DNA of 64,000 bases, from the NCBI GenBank assembly GCA_963824395.1, contig CAWGPF010000001.1:2294001-2358000 (forward strand). The letters run 5' to 3'. Below are positions 17,453 to 29,275 of the stretch, piece after piece. The notes beneath the pieces were generated by a model that worked only from the letters and a program-made list of their open reading frames with translations, was not told the origin of the DNA and ran no database searches. Made by a program: the position numbers and the translations under genes. Each line of letters opens with the position of its first letter. The first letter of the stretch is position 1. This DNA comes from 13-2-20CM-66-19 sp963824395. Its GTDB lineage: Bacteria; Pseudomonadota; Gammaproteobacteria; Steroidobacterales; Steroidobacteraceae.

Positions 17453-18370
17453 ATGAACGTCATATTCCTGTCCAAGCGTGAGGGCAAGGCGAGGCAGTTC
17501 AACCTCGCTCACCCCCTCACATTAAGTCTCATCGGCGGCCTCGTGCTCACGGTGCTGGGCAGCGCGTTCATGCTGGGCGTGCAGCTCGGGCGCGGCAACA
17601 GCAGGACCCTGATGCTCGGGGACTCCGTGCACCTGAGCGACGTCCTCGCTCAGCAGAAGGCCCAGATCTCGGAACTCAAATCCCAGCTGCAGCTGCGCGT
17701 GGACGCCATGGCGATGCGCATCGGCGAGGTGAACGCACACGTCATCCGCCTCGATGCCTTAGGCAAGCGCCTCACGGAGATGGCCGACATCGACAGCCGC
17801 GAGTTCAACTTCGACCGTGACCCGCCGCGCGGCGGCGCGAGCGAAGGCGAGGGCGTCAGCGCCGAGATCCCCGACCTCTCGAGCATGCTCGCGAACCTGG
17901 AGAAGAAGGTCGACCTGCGCACCTCGCAGCTCTCGGCGCTGGAGAACCTGATCCTGGCCCGCGAGCTCAAGCAGGAGATCCACCCGGAAGGCCGCCCGGT
18001 CGAGAACGGGTTCATCTCCTCTTACTTCGGAGAGCGCGAGGACCCCTTCGACGGTCAGGAGACCTTCCACAAGGGCGTCGACTTCGCCGGCACCAAGGGC
18101 TCGACCGTCGTCGCGGTCGCCGCCGGCGTGGTCACCTGGTCCGGGGAGCGCTCAGGCTTCGGCAAGCTCATCGAGATCAATCACGGCGATGGCTACGTGA
18201 CCCGCTACGGCCACAACGAGAAGACCCTGGTATCGGTCGGTGACACCGTCAAGCGCGGCGATGCGATTGGCCTCATGGGCTCCACCGGACGCTCCACCGG
18301 CCCGCACGTGCACTTCGAAGTGCTGCGCAACGGCCGCCAGGTCGATCCTTTGTCCTTCATCGGGCGCTAG
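17453..18370 (+). CDS. M23-family metallopeptidase (LytM/NlpD-like), membrane-anchored
   Basis: Probable peptidoglycan endopeptidase or amidase activator in the periplasm. The 305 residues hold a short cytoplasmic tail, one TM segment (about 23-44), a helical coiled-coil stretch (about 60-175), and a C-terminal M23 domain. Zinc-site motifs are HKGVD (HxxxD) and HVHFE (HxH), so the domain looks catalytically competent rather than degenerate. The family member next to secA in Pseudomonas has the same layout. Starts 8 bases after TTTAAAGCAG; no strong SD. Confidence 0.92.
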   Translation: MNVIFLSKREGKARQFNLAHPLTLSLIGGLVLTVLGSAFMLGVQLGRGNSRTLMLGDSVHLSDVLAQQKAQISELKSQLQLRVDAMAMRIGEVNAHVIRLDALGKRLTEMADIDSREFNFDRDPPRGGASEGEGVSAEIPDLSSMLANLEKKVDLRTSQLSALENLILARELKQEIHPEGRPVENGFISSYFGEREDPFDGQETFHKGVDFAGTKGSTVVAVAAGVVTWSGERSGFGKLIEINHGDGYVTRYGHNEKTLVSVGDTVKRGDAIGLMGSTGRSTGPHVHFEVLRNGRQVDPLSFIGR

Positions 18371-18417
18371 CCTCCGCCAAGCCTCCCGCCGCTTGAATTC
18401 CCGCGCCCGAGAACCAA

Positions 18418-18448
18418 TTGGGCGTCTACTGCGTCTATTGCGTACAAT
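18418..18448 (+). promoter_or_regulatory. Possible sigma-70 promoter upstream of secA
   Basis: TTGGGC (18418-18423) and TACAAT (18443-18448) are separated by 19 bases, in a spacer with the near-repeat TCTACTGCG/TCTATTGCG. The -10 is good and the spacing long. About 78 bases separate it from the secA start. Confidence 0.4.
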
Positions 18449-18482
18449 ACCGCGCTTTCAGCGCCCGCGGCCTTACCTAAGT

Positions 18483-18504
18483 GCTTGTCGGGCAAGCCGT
18501 TTTT
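18483..18504 (+). promoter_or_regulatory. Small hairpin plus T5 tract in the secA leader
   Basis: GCTTG-TCGGG-CAAGC is followed two bases later by TTTTT and lies 22 bases before the secA TTG start. The shape is terminator-like though the stem is only 5 bp. It could act as an attenuator; no secM-like leader peptide is apparent. Confidence 0.35.
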
Positions 18505-18525
18505 CCTTAAACGAGTCACCACCCC

Positions 18526-21306
<2,781 letters not shown>

Positions 21307-21831
21307 CCGCGCCCCAAGCACCGCCCCTGGGAAGCGCCCGCATCGAACGTGCCCCGGTTCTCGTCGTCGCGGCGGCGCTCTACGACGAAAGCGGTCGCAT
21401 CCTCATCGCCGAGCGGCCGCACGGGAAGCACATGGCCGGCCACTGGGAGTTTCCCGGCGGCAAGGTCGCGACCGGGGAGCCCGAGGCGGCAGCGCTCGGG
21501 CGCGAGCTTCACGAGGAGCTCGGGATCCGGGTCGAGGCCGCGCATCCCTTCATGCGGGTACGCCACGACTACCAGGACCGATGCGTCGAGCTGTCCTTGT
21601 GGGTGATCGAGCGCTACGCCGGCACCCCGCAGGGCCTCGAGGGCCAGCGCCTGCGCTGGGTGGCGCCCGAGGCGCTCGGCGAGGCCGGGATCCTGGAGGC
21701 GGACCGTCTCTTCATCGAGGCGCTGCAGCGCGGGCGCGCCCCTTGAGGTTGGCGCCCGCGGCCCCACTGTCCCGCGCTACAATTTACTCAAAGCGGAAAT
21801 CCCGATGACCCCCAATCCTCAAGGCGGAACG

Positions 21832-22227
21832 ATGGCTGCGCAGAACGACCTCCCCGATATCCAGCTCGATGCCAATGCCCTCTATCGTGAGGATGTGTTC
21901 ACGGACCGCCGTGCCGGCAGCATCCGCCGCCTCACCCCGGTCAAGAGCGACGGCGCTACCGACACTTCCCGCGCGGTACTGTTCTCCGGGCAGACGCAGC
22001 TCCTGACGCCCGCGGGCGTGCTGCCGCTCGGGTTCGAGATCGAGGCGGCGACGCTCGAGGAGGCGCTCGCCAAGTTCCCGGACGGGGTGAAGATCGCGCT
22101 CGAGCAGGCGATCGATGAGGCGCGCGAGATGCGCCGCGAGGCCGCCTCGCGCATCGTGGTGCCGGACGTCGGCAGTGGCGTGGGTCCGGGACCCGGCGCC
22201 GGCGGCGGCAAGATCAAGTTTCCTTAA
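21832..22227 (+). CDS. Hypothetical small protein
   Basis: Function not recognised. From ATG 21832 (AAGGCGG upstream) it encodes 131 residues; ATG 21805 would add nine. No signal peptide or TM segment is visible, so it is probably cytoplasmic. The N-terminal half has a polar, beta-rich look (RAGSIRRLTPV, LFSGQTQLLTPAGVLPLGFEIEA), followed by an acidic helical stretch (LEEALAKFPDGVKIALEQAIDEA) and a Gly/Pro-rich tail ending GGGKIKFP. Codon use matches its neighbours and the reading frame is clean, so it is likely a real gene. Confidence 0.75.
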   Translation: MAAQNDLPDIQLDANALYREDVFTDRRAGSIRRLTPVKSDGATDTSRAVLFSGQTQLLTPAGVLPLGFEIEAATLEEALAKFPDGVKIALEQAIDEAREMRREAASRIVVPDVGSGVGPGPGAGGGKIKFP

Positions 22228-22301
22228 GCGCGCGTTAGCTCCCCGCACCTGACGGGCGCACCCCGCAGGTGCGCCGCGTGCGCCTTGCTACACTGGCGCG
22301 C

Positions 22302-24539
22302 ATGAGTCACTCCCGTTCCCCCGCAGCCGCGGCGGCGCTCCTCACGGTCGCCGCCCTGTTGCTCGGCTCGTGCGCGACGCGCCTGCTCGGCATCGACCAC
22401 GACGACACCGTTCCCGGCCCCGGCCCCAACGGCAAGCCCATGCGCACCGTCACCGATGAGGCCGTGGGGCTGCCGCCGGCGGCCAACGCGCCGATCTACC
22501 CGCTCACCGCGCGCGTCGCGGTCAACGACAACTACTTCGGCACCAAGGTCGCCGACCCCTATCGGTGGCTGGAAAACCTCGATTCCCCGCAGGTGCACCA
22601 GTGGGTGCTCAGCGAGAACGGAGTGTCGCAGCCGCAGCTGGCCTCGCTCCCGCAGCGTCCGTGGCTGAAGAACCGCCTCACGCAGCTGTGGAGCTATGAG
22701 CGCTACGACCTGCCGGTGCACCGCGGCACGCACTACTTCTACCTGCACAACGATGGCGCGCAGAACCAGAGCGTGCTCTACGTGACGGAGCACCTGGAGG
22801 GCCCGGGCCGCGTGCTGTTCGACCCGAACGCCGCGCGCAGTGACGCCACGGTGTCGCTCTCGGAGTTCCACCCCTCCAACCAGGGGGAGCTCGTCGCCTA
22901 TGCGCTCTCCGACGGCGGCACGGACTGGCAGGTATGGCGTTTCCGGCGGGTGAAGGACGGCACGGACTTAGGCGATGAGCTGCGCTACACGAAGTTCTGG
23001 GGCGTCTCCTGGGCGCACGACGGCTCGGGGGTCTACTACAGCCGCTACCCTGCGGTCGCCGCCGGCAGGGGCGATGATGCGGGCCGGCCGGCCCTCTACT
23101 TCCACAAGCTCGGCACGCCCCAGGACGCGGACCGGCTGGTGTACGAGATCACCGATCGCACCACGCGCATCCCCAAAGGGGAGGTGACCGAGGATGGCCA
23201 TTACCTCGTCATCACCCAGGTCGAGGGCTACGAGAGGAACGGCATCCTGATCCTCGACCTGAAGACACCCGGCGCCCTCCCCCAGCCGCTCTTCATGGCC
23301 TGGGATGGGATGTACAACTTCATCGGCTCACGGGGCGATGAGCTCTATTTCCACACCACGAAGGACGCCCCGCTCGGGCGCGTGATCGCGGTGGACCTGC
23401 TCAGGGGCGCCGCTCAGCGCACGGTAGTGCCGGAAGGCACGGCGGCGATCGAGGAGGCCACCTACGTCGGCGGCCGCCTCATCGCCAAATACGTGGAAGA
23501 GGCCCATGGGGTGGCGCGCATCTACGAGCGCGACGGGCGGCTCGTCGGCACGGTGCCGCTGCCGGGCTTGGGCGGGATCGAGGGCTTCCGCGGCGAGGGC
23601 ACCCGCAGCGAGACCTTCTTCGCGTACACGGACTACCTGACCCCGCGGCGCATCTACCGCCTGGAGGTCGCCAGCGATGAGGCGACGCTGTGGCGCGAGC
23701 CGCACGTGCCCGGATCCCTGGCGGACTTCGTCACCGAGCAGGTGTTCTACTTGAGCAAGGACGGCACGCGCGTGCCGATGTACATCACCCACCGGCGCGA
23801 CCTGCAGAAGGACGGCGACAACCCGGTGCTGCTTTATGGCTACGGCGGCTTCAACATTTCGGCGACCCCGAGCTACCGCCCGCAGGTGCAGGCGTGGCTT
23901 GAGATGGGCGGGGTGTTCGCGGAGGCCAACCTGCGCGGCGGCGGGGAGTACGGTGAGGCCTGGCACAAGGCCGGCACCCTGGCCAACAAGCAGCACGTGT
24001 TCGATGATTTCATCGCCGCGGCGCAGTACCTGATCAGTGAGCACTACACGCGTCCGGCGCGCTTAGGCATCCACGGGCGCAGCAACGGCGGCCTTCTGGT
24101 CGGCGCAGTCCTCACCCAGCGCCCCGAGCTCTTCGGCGTGGCGCTGCCGGCGGTCGGGGTGCTCGATATGCTGCGCTACCAGACCGCGAGCGTGAACGCG
24201 CGGCAGTGGTCCTCCGACTACGGCCTGTCCGAAGACCCGGAGCAGTTCCAGGCGCTGTACTCCTATTCGCCGGTGCAGAACGTGAAGAAGGGTATCTGCT
24301 ACCCGCCCACCCTGATCACGACCGCCGACCACGATGATCGCGTCGTGCCCTGGCACAGCTACAAGTTCGCAGCGGCACTGCAGGCCGCGCAGATCTGCCC
24401 GAACCCGATCCTGATCCGGGTGGAGACGCGCGCCGGGCACGGCGCCGGCAAGCCCGTGTGGATGCAGGTCGATGACTACGCCGACCAGCTGGCGTTCGCG
24501 GCGCGGTGGCTCGGGATGAGCACGCCGGCCGCGCCGTAA
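22302..24539 (+). CDS. Prolyl oligopeptidase (S9A), predicted lipoprotein
   Basis: Serine peptidase that cleaves short proline-containing peptides. The ATG at 22302 is preferred over an upstream GTG because it yields a clean lipoprotein signal (LLTVAALLLGSC, lipobox LGSC, cysteine near residue 25); that suggests a periplasmic or outer-membrane location, whereas many family members are cytosolic. The 745 residues include the N-terminal beta-propeller and C-terminal alpha/beta-hydrolase domain. The triad is visible: Ser about 594 in GRSNGG, Asp in DHDDRVVPWHS, His in RAGHGAG. Confidence 0.94.
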   Translation: MSHSRSPAAAAALLTVAALLLGSCATRLLGIDHDDTVPGPGPNGKPMRTVTDEAVGLPPAANAPIYPLTARVAVNDNYFGTKVADPYRWLENLDSPQVHQWVLSENGVSQPQLASLPQRPWLKNRLTQLWSYERYDLPVHRGTHYFYLHNDGAQNQSVLYVTEHLEGPGRVLFDPNAARSDATVSLSEFHPSNQGELVAYALSDGGTDWQVWRFRRVKDGTDLGDELRYTKFWGVSWAHDGSGVYYSRYPAVAAGRGDDAGRPALYFHKLGTPQDADRLVYEITDRTTRIPKGEVTEDGHYLVITQVEGYERNGILILDLKTPGALPQPLFMAWDGMYNFIGSRGDELYFHTTKDAPLGRVIAVDLLRGAAQRTVVPEGTAAIEEATYVGGRLIAKYVEEAHGVARIYERDGRLVGTVPLPGLGGIEGFRGEGTRSETFFAYTDYLTPRRIYRLEVASDEATLWREPHVPGSLADFVTEQVFYLSKDGTRVPMYITHRRDLQKDGDNPVLLYGYGGFNISATPSYRPQVQAWLEMGGVFAEANLRGGGEYGEAWHKAGTLANKQHVFDDFIAAAQYLISEHYTRPARLGIHGRSNGGLLVGAVLTQRPELFGVALPAVGVLDMLRYQTASVNARQWSSDYGLSEDPEQFQALYSYSPVQNVKKGICYPPTLITTADHDDRVVPWHSYKFAAALQAAQICPNPILIRVETRAGHGAGKPVWMQVDDYADQLAFAARWLGMSTPAAP

Positions 24540-24570
24540 CATCAGTCCGGTCGGATCAGTGCCTGGGTCT

Positions 24571-25303
24571 TCAGCGATCGGGGTCAAAGACCGCGACCAG
24601 ACGGCGCGCCGTGCCGCCCCACATCACCAGGGCATTCTTTTGCTGGGCATCGAGTCCGAGTTTCGCCATGCGCTCGTGCAGCAGTTTCTGCTCGGGCTTG
24701 GAGAAGTACTTGATCTCACTCAGGGTGGTCAGCCGCTCGCGCAGCTGCGGCAAGCCTTTGCTCCCAGGGCTTGAAATAGCGCGGCATGTCGATGACGTCC
24801 TCGCCGCTGCCAAAGGAAGCCGACTGCACGATCTTGGCGGCAGCGTCCGGATCCTCAGGCAGCGGCGCCCAGATCCACCGCGGTCGGCTGTACCAGTGGG
24901 GAGCGAAGGCAGGATTCTCTTTGCGGGCACGCGCCCACTCCTCATCGCTGATGTCGGAGGCCTGCACGGTTTCCAGCCGGTTGGCGGAGAAAGTGTAGTA
25001 GAGCGGGCGTCCCTGCCACAGGGTCCACCCGCCGTAGAGCAGTGCGGCGAGCTGCACCGCGGCGATGATGGCAATATCGCGTGCCAGGGTGCGCCGGGGC
25101 TTGGTGGGATTGGCGATGATCAGGGTGAGGGTCGGACCTAACACCAGGTCCACACTTCCGACGATGAGCAGCACCCGTGTTACCGCGGTGAGATACCAGC
25201 CGGGCCAGTGGTACCAGCCAACATAGAGTCCGCCAAGAACGAGGGTCAGTGCACAGGCGCTTCCGAGCAGGTGGAAGCTAAAAGCCTTGAGTCGAAATCG
25301 CAT
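24571..25303 (-). CDS. tfpZ: Type IV pilin accessory protein, TfpZ-like (one frameshift)
   Basis: Membrane protein resembling TfpX/TfpZ pilin accessory proteins, which modulate assembly of certain pilins. The first fragment (start 25303) gives three to four TM segments, then a soluble part (PRYFKPWEQ). The frame is lost near 24765 and the expected C-terminus (GLPQLRERLTTLSEIKYF...) continues in another frame to a stop at 24571, consistent with one extra base. A joined product is about 243 residues. It sits apart from pilA, next to yacG, although TfpZ genes usually flank the pilin gene. Family assignment is from the N-terminal pattern. Confidence 0.75.
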
Positions 25304-25306
25304 GCT

Positions 25307-25498
25307 CTAAGGGTTCTCCTCTCCGCTAGATGGACTCTCCTCGGCGCCCGGCGCAATGCCTTCACCGGGAATAGCGTGCTGCTCACTCAGCCACGCGCCA
25401 AGATCAATCAGCCGGCAGCGGTCACTGCAGAAGGGCCGATAGGGCGTCGATTCCCAGTCAAGCTCGCGCCGGCAGGTCGGGCACTTCACACGCGTCAC
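25307..25498 (-). CDS. yacG: DNA gyrase inhibitor YacG (zinc-binding)
   Basis: 63-residue zinc protein. Four cysteines in the pattern CPTC ... FCSDRC form the zinc site, and the acidic C-terminal tail is typical. E. coli YacG binds GyrB and inhibits gyrase. The neighbours zapD and coaE are the usual partners (coaE-zapD-yacG in E. coli). Transcribed on the - strand with zapD, 18 bases downstream of its stop. Confidence 0.95.
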   Translation of the reverse strand: MTRVKCPTCRRELDWESTPYRPFCSDRCRLIDLGAWLSEQHAIPGEGIAPGAEESPSSGEENP

Positions 25499-25516
25499 GA
25501 CAACGACTCCGGCGGT

Positions 25517-26335
25517 TCAGCTGCAACAGCTGAGCATGAACGGCACGTCCTCCGCGGTCTGCGTGGGGCGCGTCGCGAGCCCTTTCCAGGCGAGGAAGCG
25601 CACGCTGCAGCGGTGGTGACTGCCGCTGATCTCCGGGTAGATGCCGATCGAGGCCGGCAACGAGATCCGCAGCAGCTGCAGCGGGTTATCGCGGTCGAAG
25701 GTGATGCTGAAGGCGCCGCCCTTGGCGATCTCCTTGCGGTTGCGGCCATTCTGCCGCGTCAGCCACAGAAGTTCCGCGACCGCGTCACACAGTGGACGCA
25801 GGAGTCCGAGCCACTGATTGAAGGTCCGTACGCGGACTTCATCCGGCTGCGACAGCCAGAAGTAGTAGTCCGGCAGGTCGAACTCGCAGGTGCCCCCGGG
25901 AATTGCGCTGCGGTGCCTAATGGCACTCAGGAACTCTGAGTCGCGCAGCGGCTGCACGAAGGAGGAGCCCGCGTTCATGAGGTCGCCGCGCAGGCGCACC
26001 AGGTTGTCGACGAGCGTCTTCAGTCGTTGCGAGTCAACCCCGGGGTTCGCCTGGAACTCGTTCAAGGACGTCAGGTGATTTTCGAGTTCCTTGAGGACGT
26101 CCGAGCGCACATCACCCCGGGTGGTGATGGACAGGATGTCGATGAGGCTCGCCACCGCAGCGCGGCTGCCCCAGGGACTGGCCATCTCGTTCTGGTACAG
26201 CGCCTGGTTGTAAAGGAAATCCAGGCGCAGAAAGGTGCGCATCCGCTCGTTCAGCGGTTGCTCGAAGACGAGTACGCCGGTCGCGGCCACCGGTTCGGCC
26301 GCGCTCTCGGCGCTGGGCAGAGGCAATTCCGTCAT
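25517..26335 (-). CDS. zapD: Z-ring associated protein ZapD
   Basis: Cytoplasmic factor that cross-links FtsZ filaments by binding the FtsZ C-terminal peptide, which is present in this window's FtsZ. The 272-residue protein shows the family pattern: FEQPLNERMRTFLRLDFL near the N-terminus, mostly helical middle, and GGAFSITFDRDNPLQLLRI in the beta domain. About 20 residues longer at the N-terminus than E. coli ZapD. Intact frame between yacG and coaE. Confidence 0.95.
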   Translation of the reverse strand: MTELPLPSAESAAEPVAATGVLVFEQPLNERMRTFLRLDFLYNQALYQNEMASPWGSRAAVASLIDILSITTRGDVRSDVLKELENHLTSLNEFQANPGVDSQRLKTLVDNLVRLRGDLMNAGSSFVQPLRDSEFLSAIRHRSAIPGGTCEFDLPDYYFWLSQPDEVRVRTFNQWLGLLRPLCDAVAELLWLTRQNGRNRKEIAKGGAFSITFDRDNPLQLLRISLPASIGIYPEISGSHHRCSVRFLAWKGLATRPTQTAEDVPFMLSCCS

Positions 26336-26394
26336 GGCCGTATTGTGCTTGACGCGCGCGCCTCACGTAAACGGGATGGAAGGGCGACGTGTCG

Positions 26395-26412
26395 CTGAGC
26401 GGCTACGCTCAG
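26395..26412. other. Perfect 7-bp hairpin at the coaE 3' end
   Basis: CTGAGCG-GCTA-CGCTCAG spans the end of coaE and the 73-base coaE-zapD spacer. No T-tract follows on the - strand, so it is more likely an mRNA-stabilising or processing structure than a terminator. Confidence 0.4.
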
Positions 26413-27026
26413 GCGCGTGGCTGTGCCGCGAGCTCCAGATACCGTGCATGCAGGGCGGCGACCTGGTCCTGCACGGCGCTCATGTCCGCTTCGTTTGTGA
26501 TCACGTCATCCGCAGCCCGCAGGCGCGCCGCCCGCGGTGCCTGTGCACTGAGGATGGCCTGGGCCTGCTCTGGCGTCGAGCCGTCACGGTCACGGAGCCG
26601 GCGCACCTGCAGCTCCTCATCGCAATCGACCACCAGCACGCGGTCCACGTGAGAGGACAGATTCTTCTCGACCAGCAGCGGGATCACCAGGACCTGATAC
26701 GGGCCGCCCGCGGCGGCGGATCGGGCCTCCATGGCGGCTCCGATTGCCGGGTGGGTCAGGGCTTCGAGATCCGCGCGCGCCATGGGATCGGAGAACACGA
26801 TGTCGCGCAGTGCAGGCCTGTCGAGGTGCCCATCGGGCGTCAGGATGGATGGTCCAAAGCGCTGGACAAGACGCTCGAGCGGTGGCTGCCCGGGCTCCAC
26901 CACATCGCGGGCGATCTGGTCGCTGTCTAGGATGGGCACGCCCAAGGCCCCGAAGAATTTCGCGGCCGTGGACTTGCCGCTGGCGATGCCGCCGGTGAGG
27001 CCGATTCGGTAGGGTCGAGTGCTCAA
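26409..27026 (-). CDS. coaE: Dephospho-CoA kinase CoaE
   Basis: Last step of coenzyme A synthesis, phosphorylating dephospho-CoA. The 205-residue cytosolic kinase has P-loop GGIASGKST near residue 11 and the DSDQIARDVVEPG substrate region. It lies 10 bases downstream of pilD, the pilD-coaE arrangement found in Pseudomonas and relatives. Start ATG at 27026. Confidence 0.97.
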   Translation of the reverse strand: MSTRPYRIGLTGGIASGKSTAAKFFGALGVPILDSDQIARDVVEPGQPPLERLVQRFGPSILTPDGHLDRPALRDIVFSDPMARADLEALTHPAIGAAMEARSAAAGGPYQVLVIPLLVEKNLSSHVDRVLVVDCDEELQVRRLRDRDGSTPEQAQAILSAQAPRAARLRAADDVITNEADMSAVQDQVAALHARYLELAAQPRA

Positions 27027-27036
27027 TGCGCGACGC

Positions 27037-27945
27037 TCACGGCTGGGTGAACCACTTCAGGTATCCCGAAACGACCTGGTTTCCGAACATCAGTATCAGC
27101 CATCCGGCGGCGGCAAGGAACGGCCCGAACGCGATCGGGGTGGCTCGGTTCTGGCCCCTTGCGCTCAGCAGCGCGATACCCACGATAGCGCCCACAACTG
27201 CGGCGATGAGAATCACCGGGATCAGCATCTTCCAGCCGAGCCAGGCGCCGAGCGCCGCGAACAGCTTGAAGTCGCCGTATCCCATGCCCTCCTTGCCGGT
27301 AACGAGGCGGAACAGATGATAGACGCTCCACAGGCTGACGTAACCGGCGATCGCGCCGATGAGGCTGGTACGTGCGTCGGGCGGCACCGACAGGCCAGCC
27401 GGCGCCCCCCACAGGCTCAGGAACAGGCCGATCCACAAGAGCGGCAGCGTGAGACTGTCCGGCAGGAGCTGATGATCGATGTCGATGAACGTGAGGGCGA
27501 CCAGAAACCAGGTGAGCACGATTGCGTTCACCGCGTTCCAGCCAAAGCCGAAGCGCCAGGCGACCGCGGCGGTGAGCAGCCCCGTCAGGAGTTCGACCAG
27601 GGGGTAACGGACCGAAATCGGGTTGCCGCAGCGCGCGCAGCGACCCCGCAGGAACATCCAGGAGAGGAGGGGGATATTCTGCAGTGCGGTGATCGGTGCC
27701 TTGCAGGAGGGGCAGGCCGAGCGCGGGACCATGAGGTTAAAGGGCTCGAGCACCTGCGCCGGAATGGTTGTCGCGCTTGAATCCGTCCCCGCAAATTCGC
27801 TGCACTGCTGGCGCCACTGCCGTTCGAGCATGATGGGCAGCCTATGGATCACGACGTTGAGGAAGCTGCCCACCACGAGCCCGAACACCAGGCAGGTGCC
27901 GATGAAGAATGCGGGCGAGGCGGCGAGCAGCGCGAGCACAGACAT
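27037..27945 (-). CDS. pilD: Prepilin peptidase/N-methyltransferase PilD
   Basis: Inner-membrane aspartyl protease that cleaves and N-methylates type IV prepilins and type II secretion pseudopilins. The 302 residues include the cytoplasmic zinc domain with paired CxxC motifs (CPSCKAP and CARCGNP), followed by about seven TM segments. Catalytic aspartates are in IDIDHQLLPD and GYGDFKL. The frame is intact, unlike its neighbours pilC and pilB. It is separated from pilC by 75 bases containing a perfect hairpin. Confidence 0.97.
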   Translation of the reverse strand: MSVLALLAASPAFFIGTCLVFGLVVGSFLNVVIHRLPIMLERQWRQQCSEFAGTDSSATTIPAQVLEPFNLMVPRSACPSCKAPITALQNIPLLSWMFLRGRCARCGNPISVRYPLVELLTGLLTAAVAWRFGFGWNAVNAIVLTWFLVALTFIDIDHQLLPDSLTLPLLWIGLFLSLWGAPAGLSVPPDARTSLIGAIAGYVSLWSVYHLFRLVTGKEGMGYGDFKLFAALGAWLGWKMLIPVILIAAVVGAIVGIALLSARGQNRATPIAFGPFLAAAGWLILMFGNQVVSGYLKWFTQP

Positions 27946-27968
27946 GTCAGTCGTATCCCGTAATGCAA

Positions 27969-27991
27969 GCGCCGCGCGTGATGCGCGGCGC
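27969..27991. other. Perfect 9-bp hairpin between pilC and pilD
   Basis: GCGCCGCGC-GTGAT-GCGCGGCGC is a perfect inverted repeat in the 75-base spacer. No T-run follows on the - strand. It could modulate pilD expression relative to pilBC or stabilise the upstream message. Confidence 0.55.
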
Positions 27992-28020
27992 CTGCGGGTC
28001 TGCGTTGTTCAGTCTGACGC

Positions 28021-29255
28021 TTAAACCACCGAGGCGAGCTTGAAGATCGGCAGGTACATGGCGATAACGAGGCCGCCGACCAGTACACCGAGCACCAGCA
28101 TGATCAGCGGTTCAAGGAGGCTCGACATCGCGTCGACGGCGTTATCGACCTCCGCTTCGTAGAAAGTCGCGACTTTGCCGGACATTTCATCGAGTGAACC
28201 GGACTCTTCGCCAACCGCGATCATCTGGTTGACCATGTTGGGGAAGAGGCCGGTCTGTTCCATGGCGCGCTGCAGACGCTGGCCCGTCGCGACTTCGTCC
28301 TTCATTCTCAGAACGGCGTTCTCGTAGACGATATTGCCTGTAGCGCCAGAGACCGACTGCAGGGCTTCAACCAAAGGAACACCTGCTGAGAACATGGTGG
28401 ACAGGGTTCGCGCGTAACGCGCGATGGCGGCTTTGTTCAGGATCGGCCCAATGATCGGGAACTTCAAGCATATTCGATCCAGAAACTCGCGCATCGCGCG
28501 CGAGCGCTTCTTGAAATAGAAGAAGGCGAAGAATACCCCGCCGACCACCATCGCCAGAAAAATGCCGTCGTGCTGTACGAACTTGGAGAGCCCGATGACG
28601 AACTGGGTAAACGCAGGCAGATCGGCACCGAAACCCTTGTAGAGCGCCTCGAACTGGGGGATCACGAAAACGAGCAGAATAATGGTAACGAGAACTGCAA
28701 CAGCCAAGACCGCGGCGGGGTAGAAGAGAGCCTTCTTCACCTTCTTCTTCAGAGCCTCGGTCTTCTCCTTGTAGGTCGCAACCTTGTCGAGCAGCGACTC
28801 GAGCGCTCCGGCCTGTTCGCCAGCCTCCACCAAGTTGACAAACAGGTCATCGAAATATAGCGGGTGCTTTGCCAGCGACTTCATGCAAGCGAAGTACCGC
28901 CCTCGACATCCATTTTGATGTCGAGGATGAGCTTCTGCATCGCCGGCTTGTCGTTGCCGTTACCGACGATCTCAAATGCCTGCACAAGCGGAATGCCGGC
29001 AGCCAGCATGGTCGCCAGCTGGCGCGCAAAAATCGCGATGTCCCCGGCATTGACTTTGCCGCCCTTGCGGCCCTGGCGCTGCTTGCGAATCCGCGAAGGC
29101 GCCACGCCCTGGCGGCGAAGCTCCGCACGCAGGGTTTGCTCATCAGGAGCCAGGCTCTTGCCCTTGATGCGCGCGCCCTTCTTGTCGCGGCCCTCCCATG
29201 CGAATGGGACGTCGCGCCGGATGGCCTTAACTGTTGCGGTAGCTGCGGGAGCCAT
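28021..29255 (-). CDS. pilC: Type IV pilus inner-membrane platform protein PilC (split by frameshift)
   Basis: Polytopic platform protein (T2SF family) coupling PilB ATPase to pilus assembly. The N-terminal part (29255 down to 28881, 124 residues) ends DVEGGTSLA; the C-terminal part (28884 down to 28021, 287 residues) begins with the expected SLAKHPLYFDDLFVNLV. Together they span about 410 residues, the normal PilC length, with two T2SF domains and three TM regions. The junction is ATGA, so stop and potential restart overlap: either a one-base deletion or a true coupled split. The deletion is more likely given similar damage nearby. Confidence 0.9.
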
Positions 29256-29275
29256 GAGTTACTTTCCGTCCTGCG

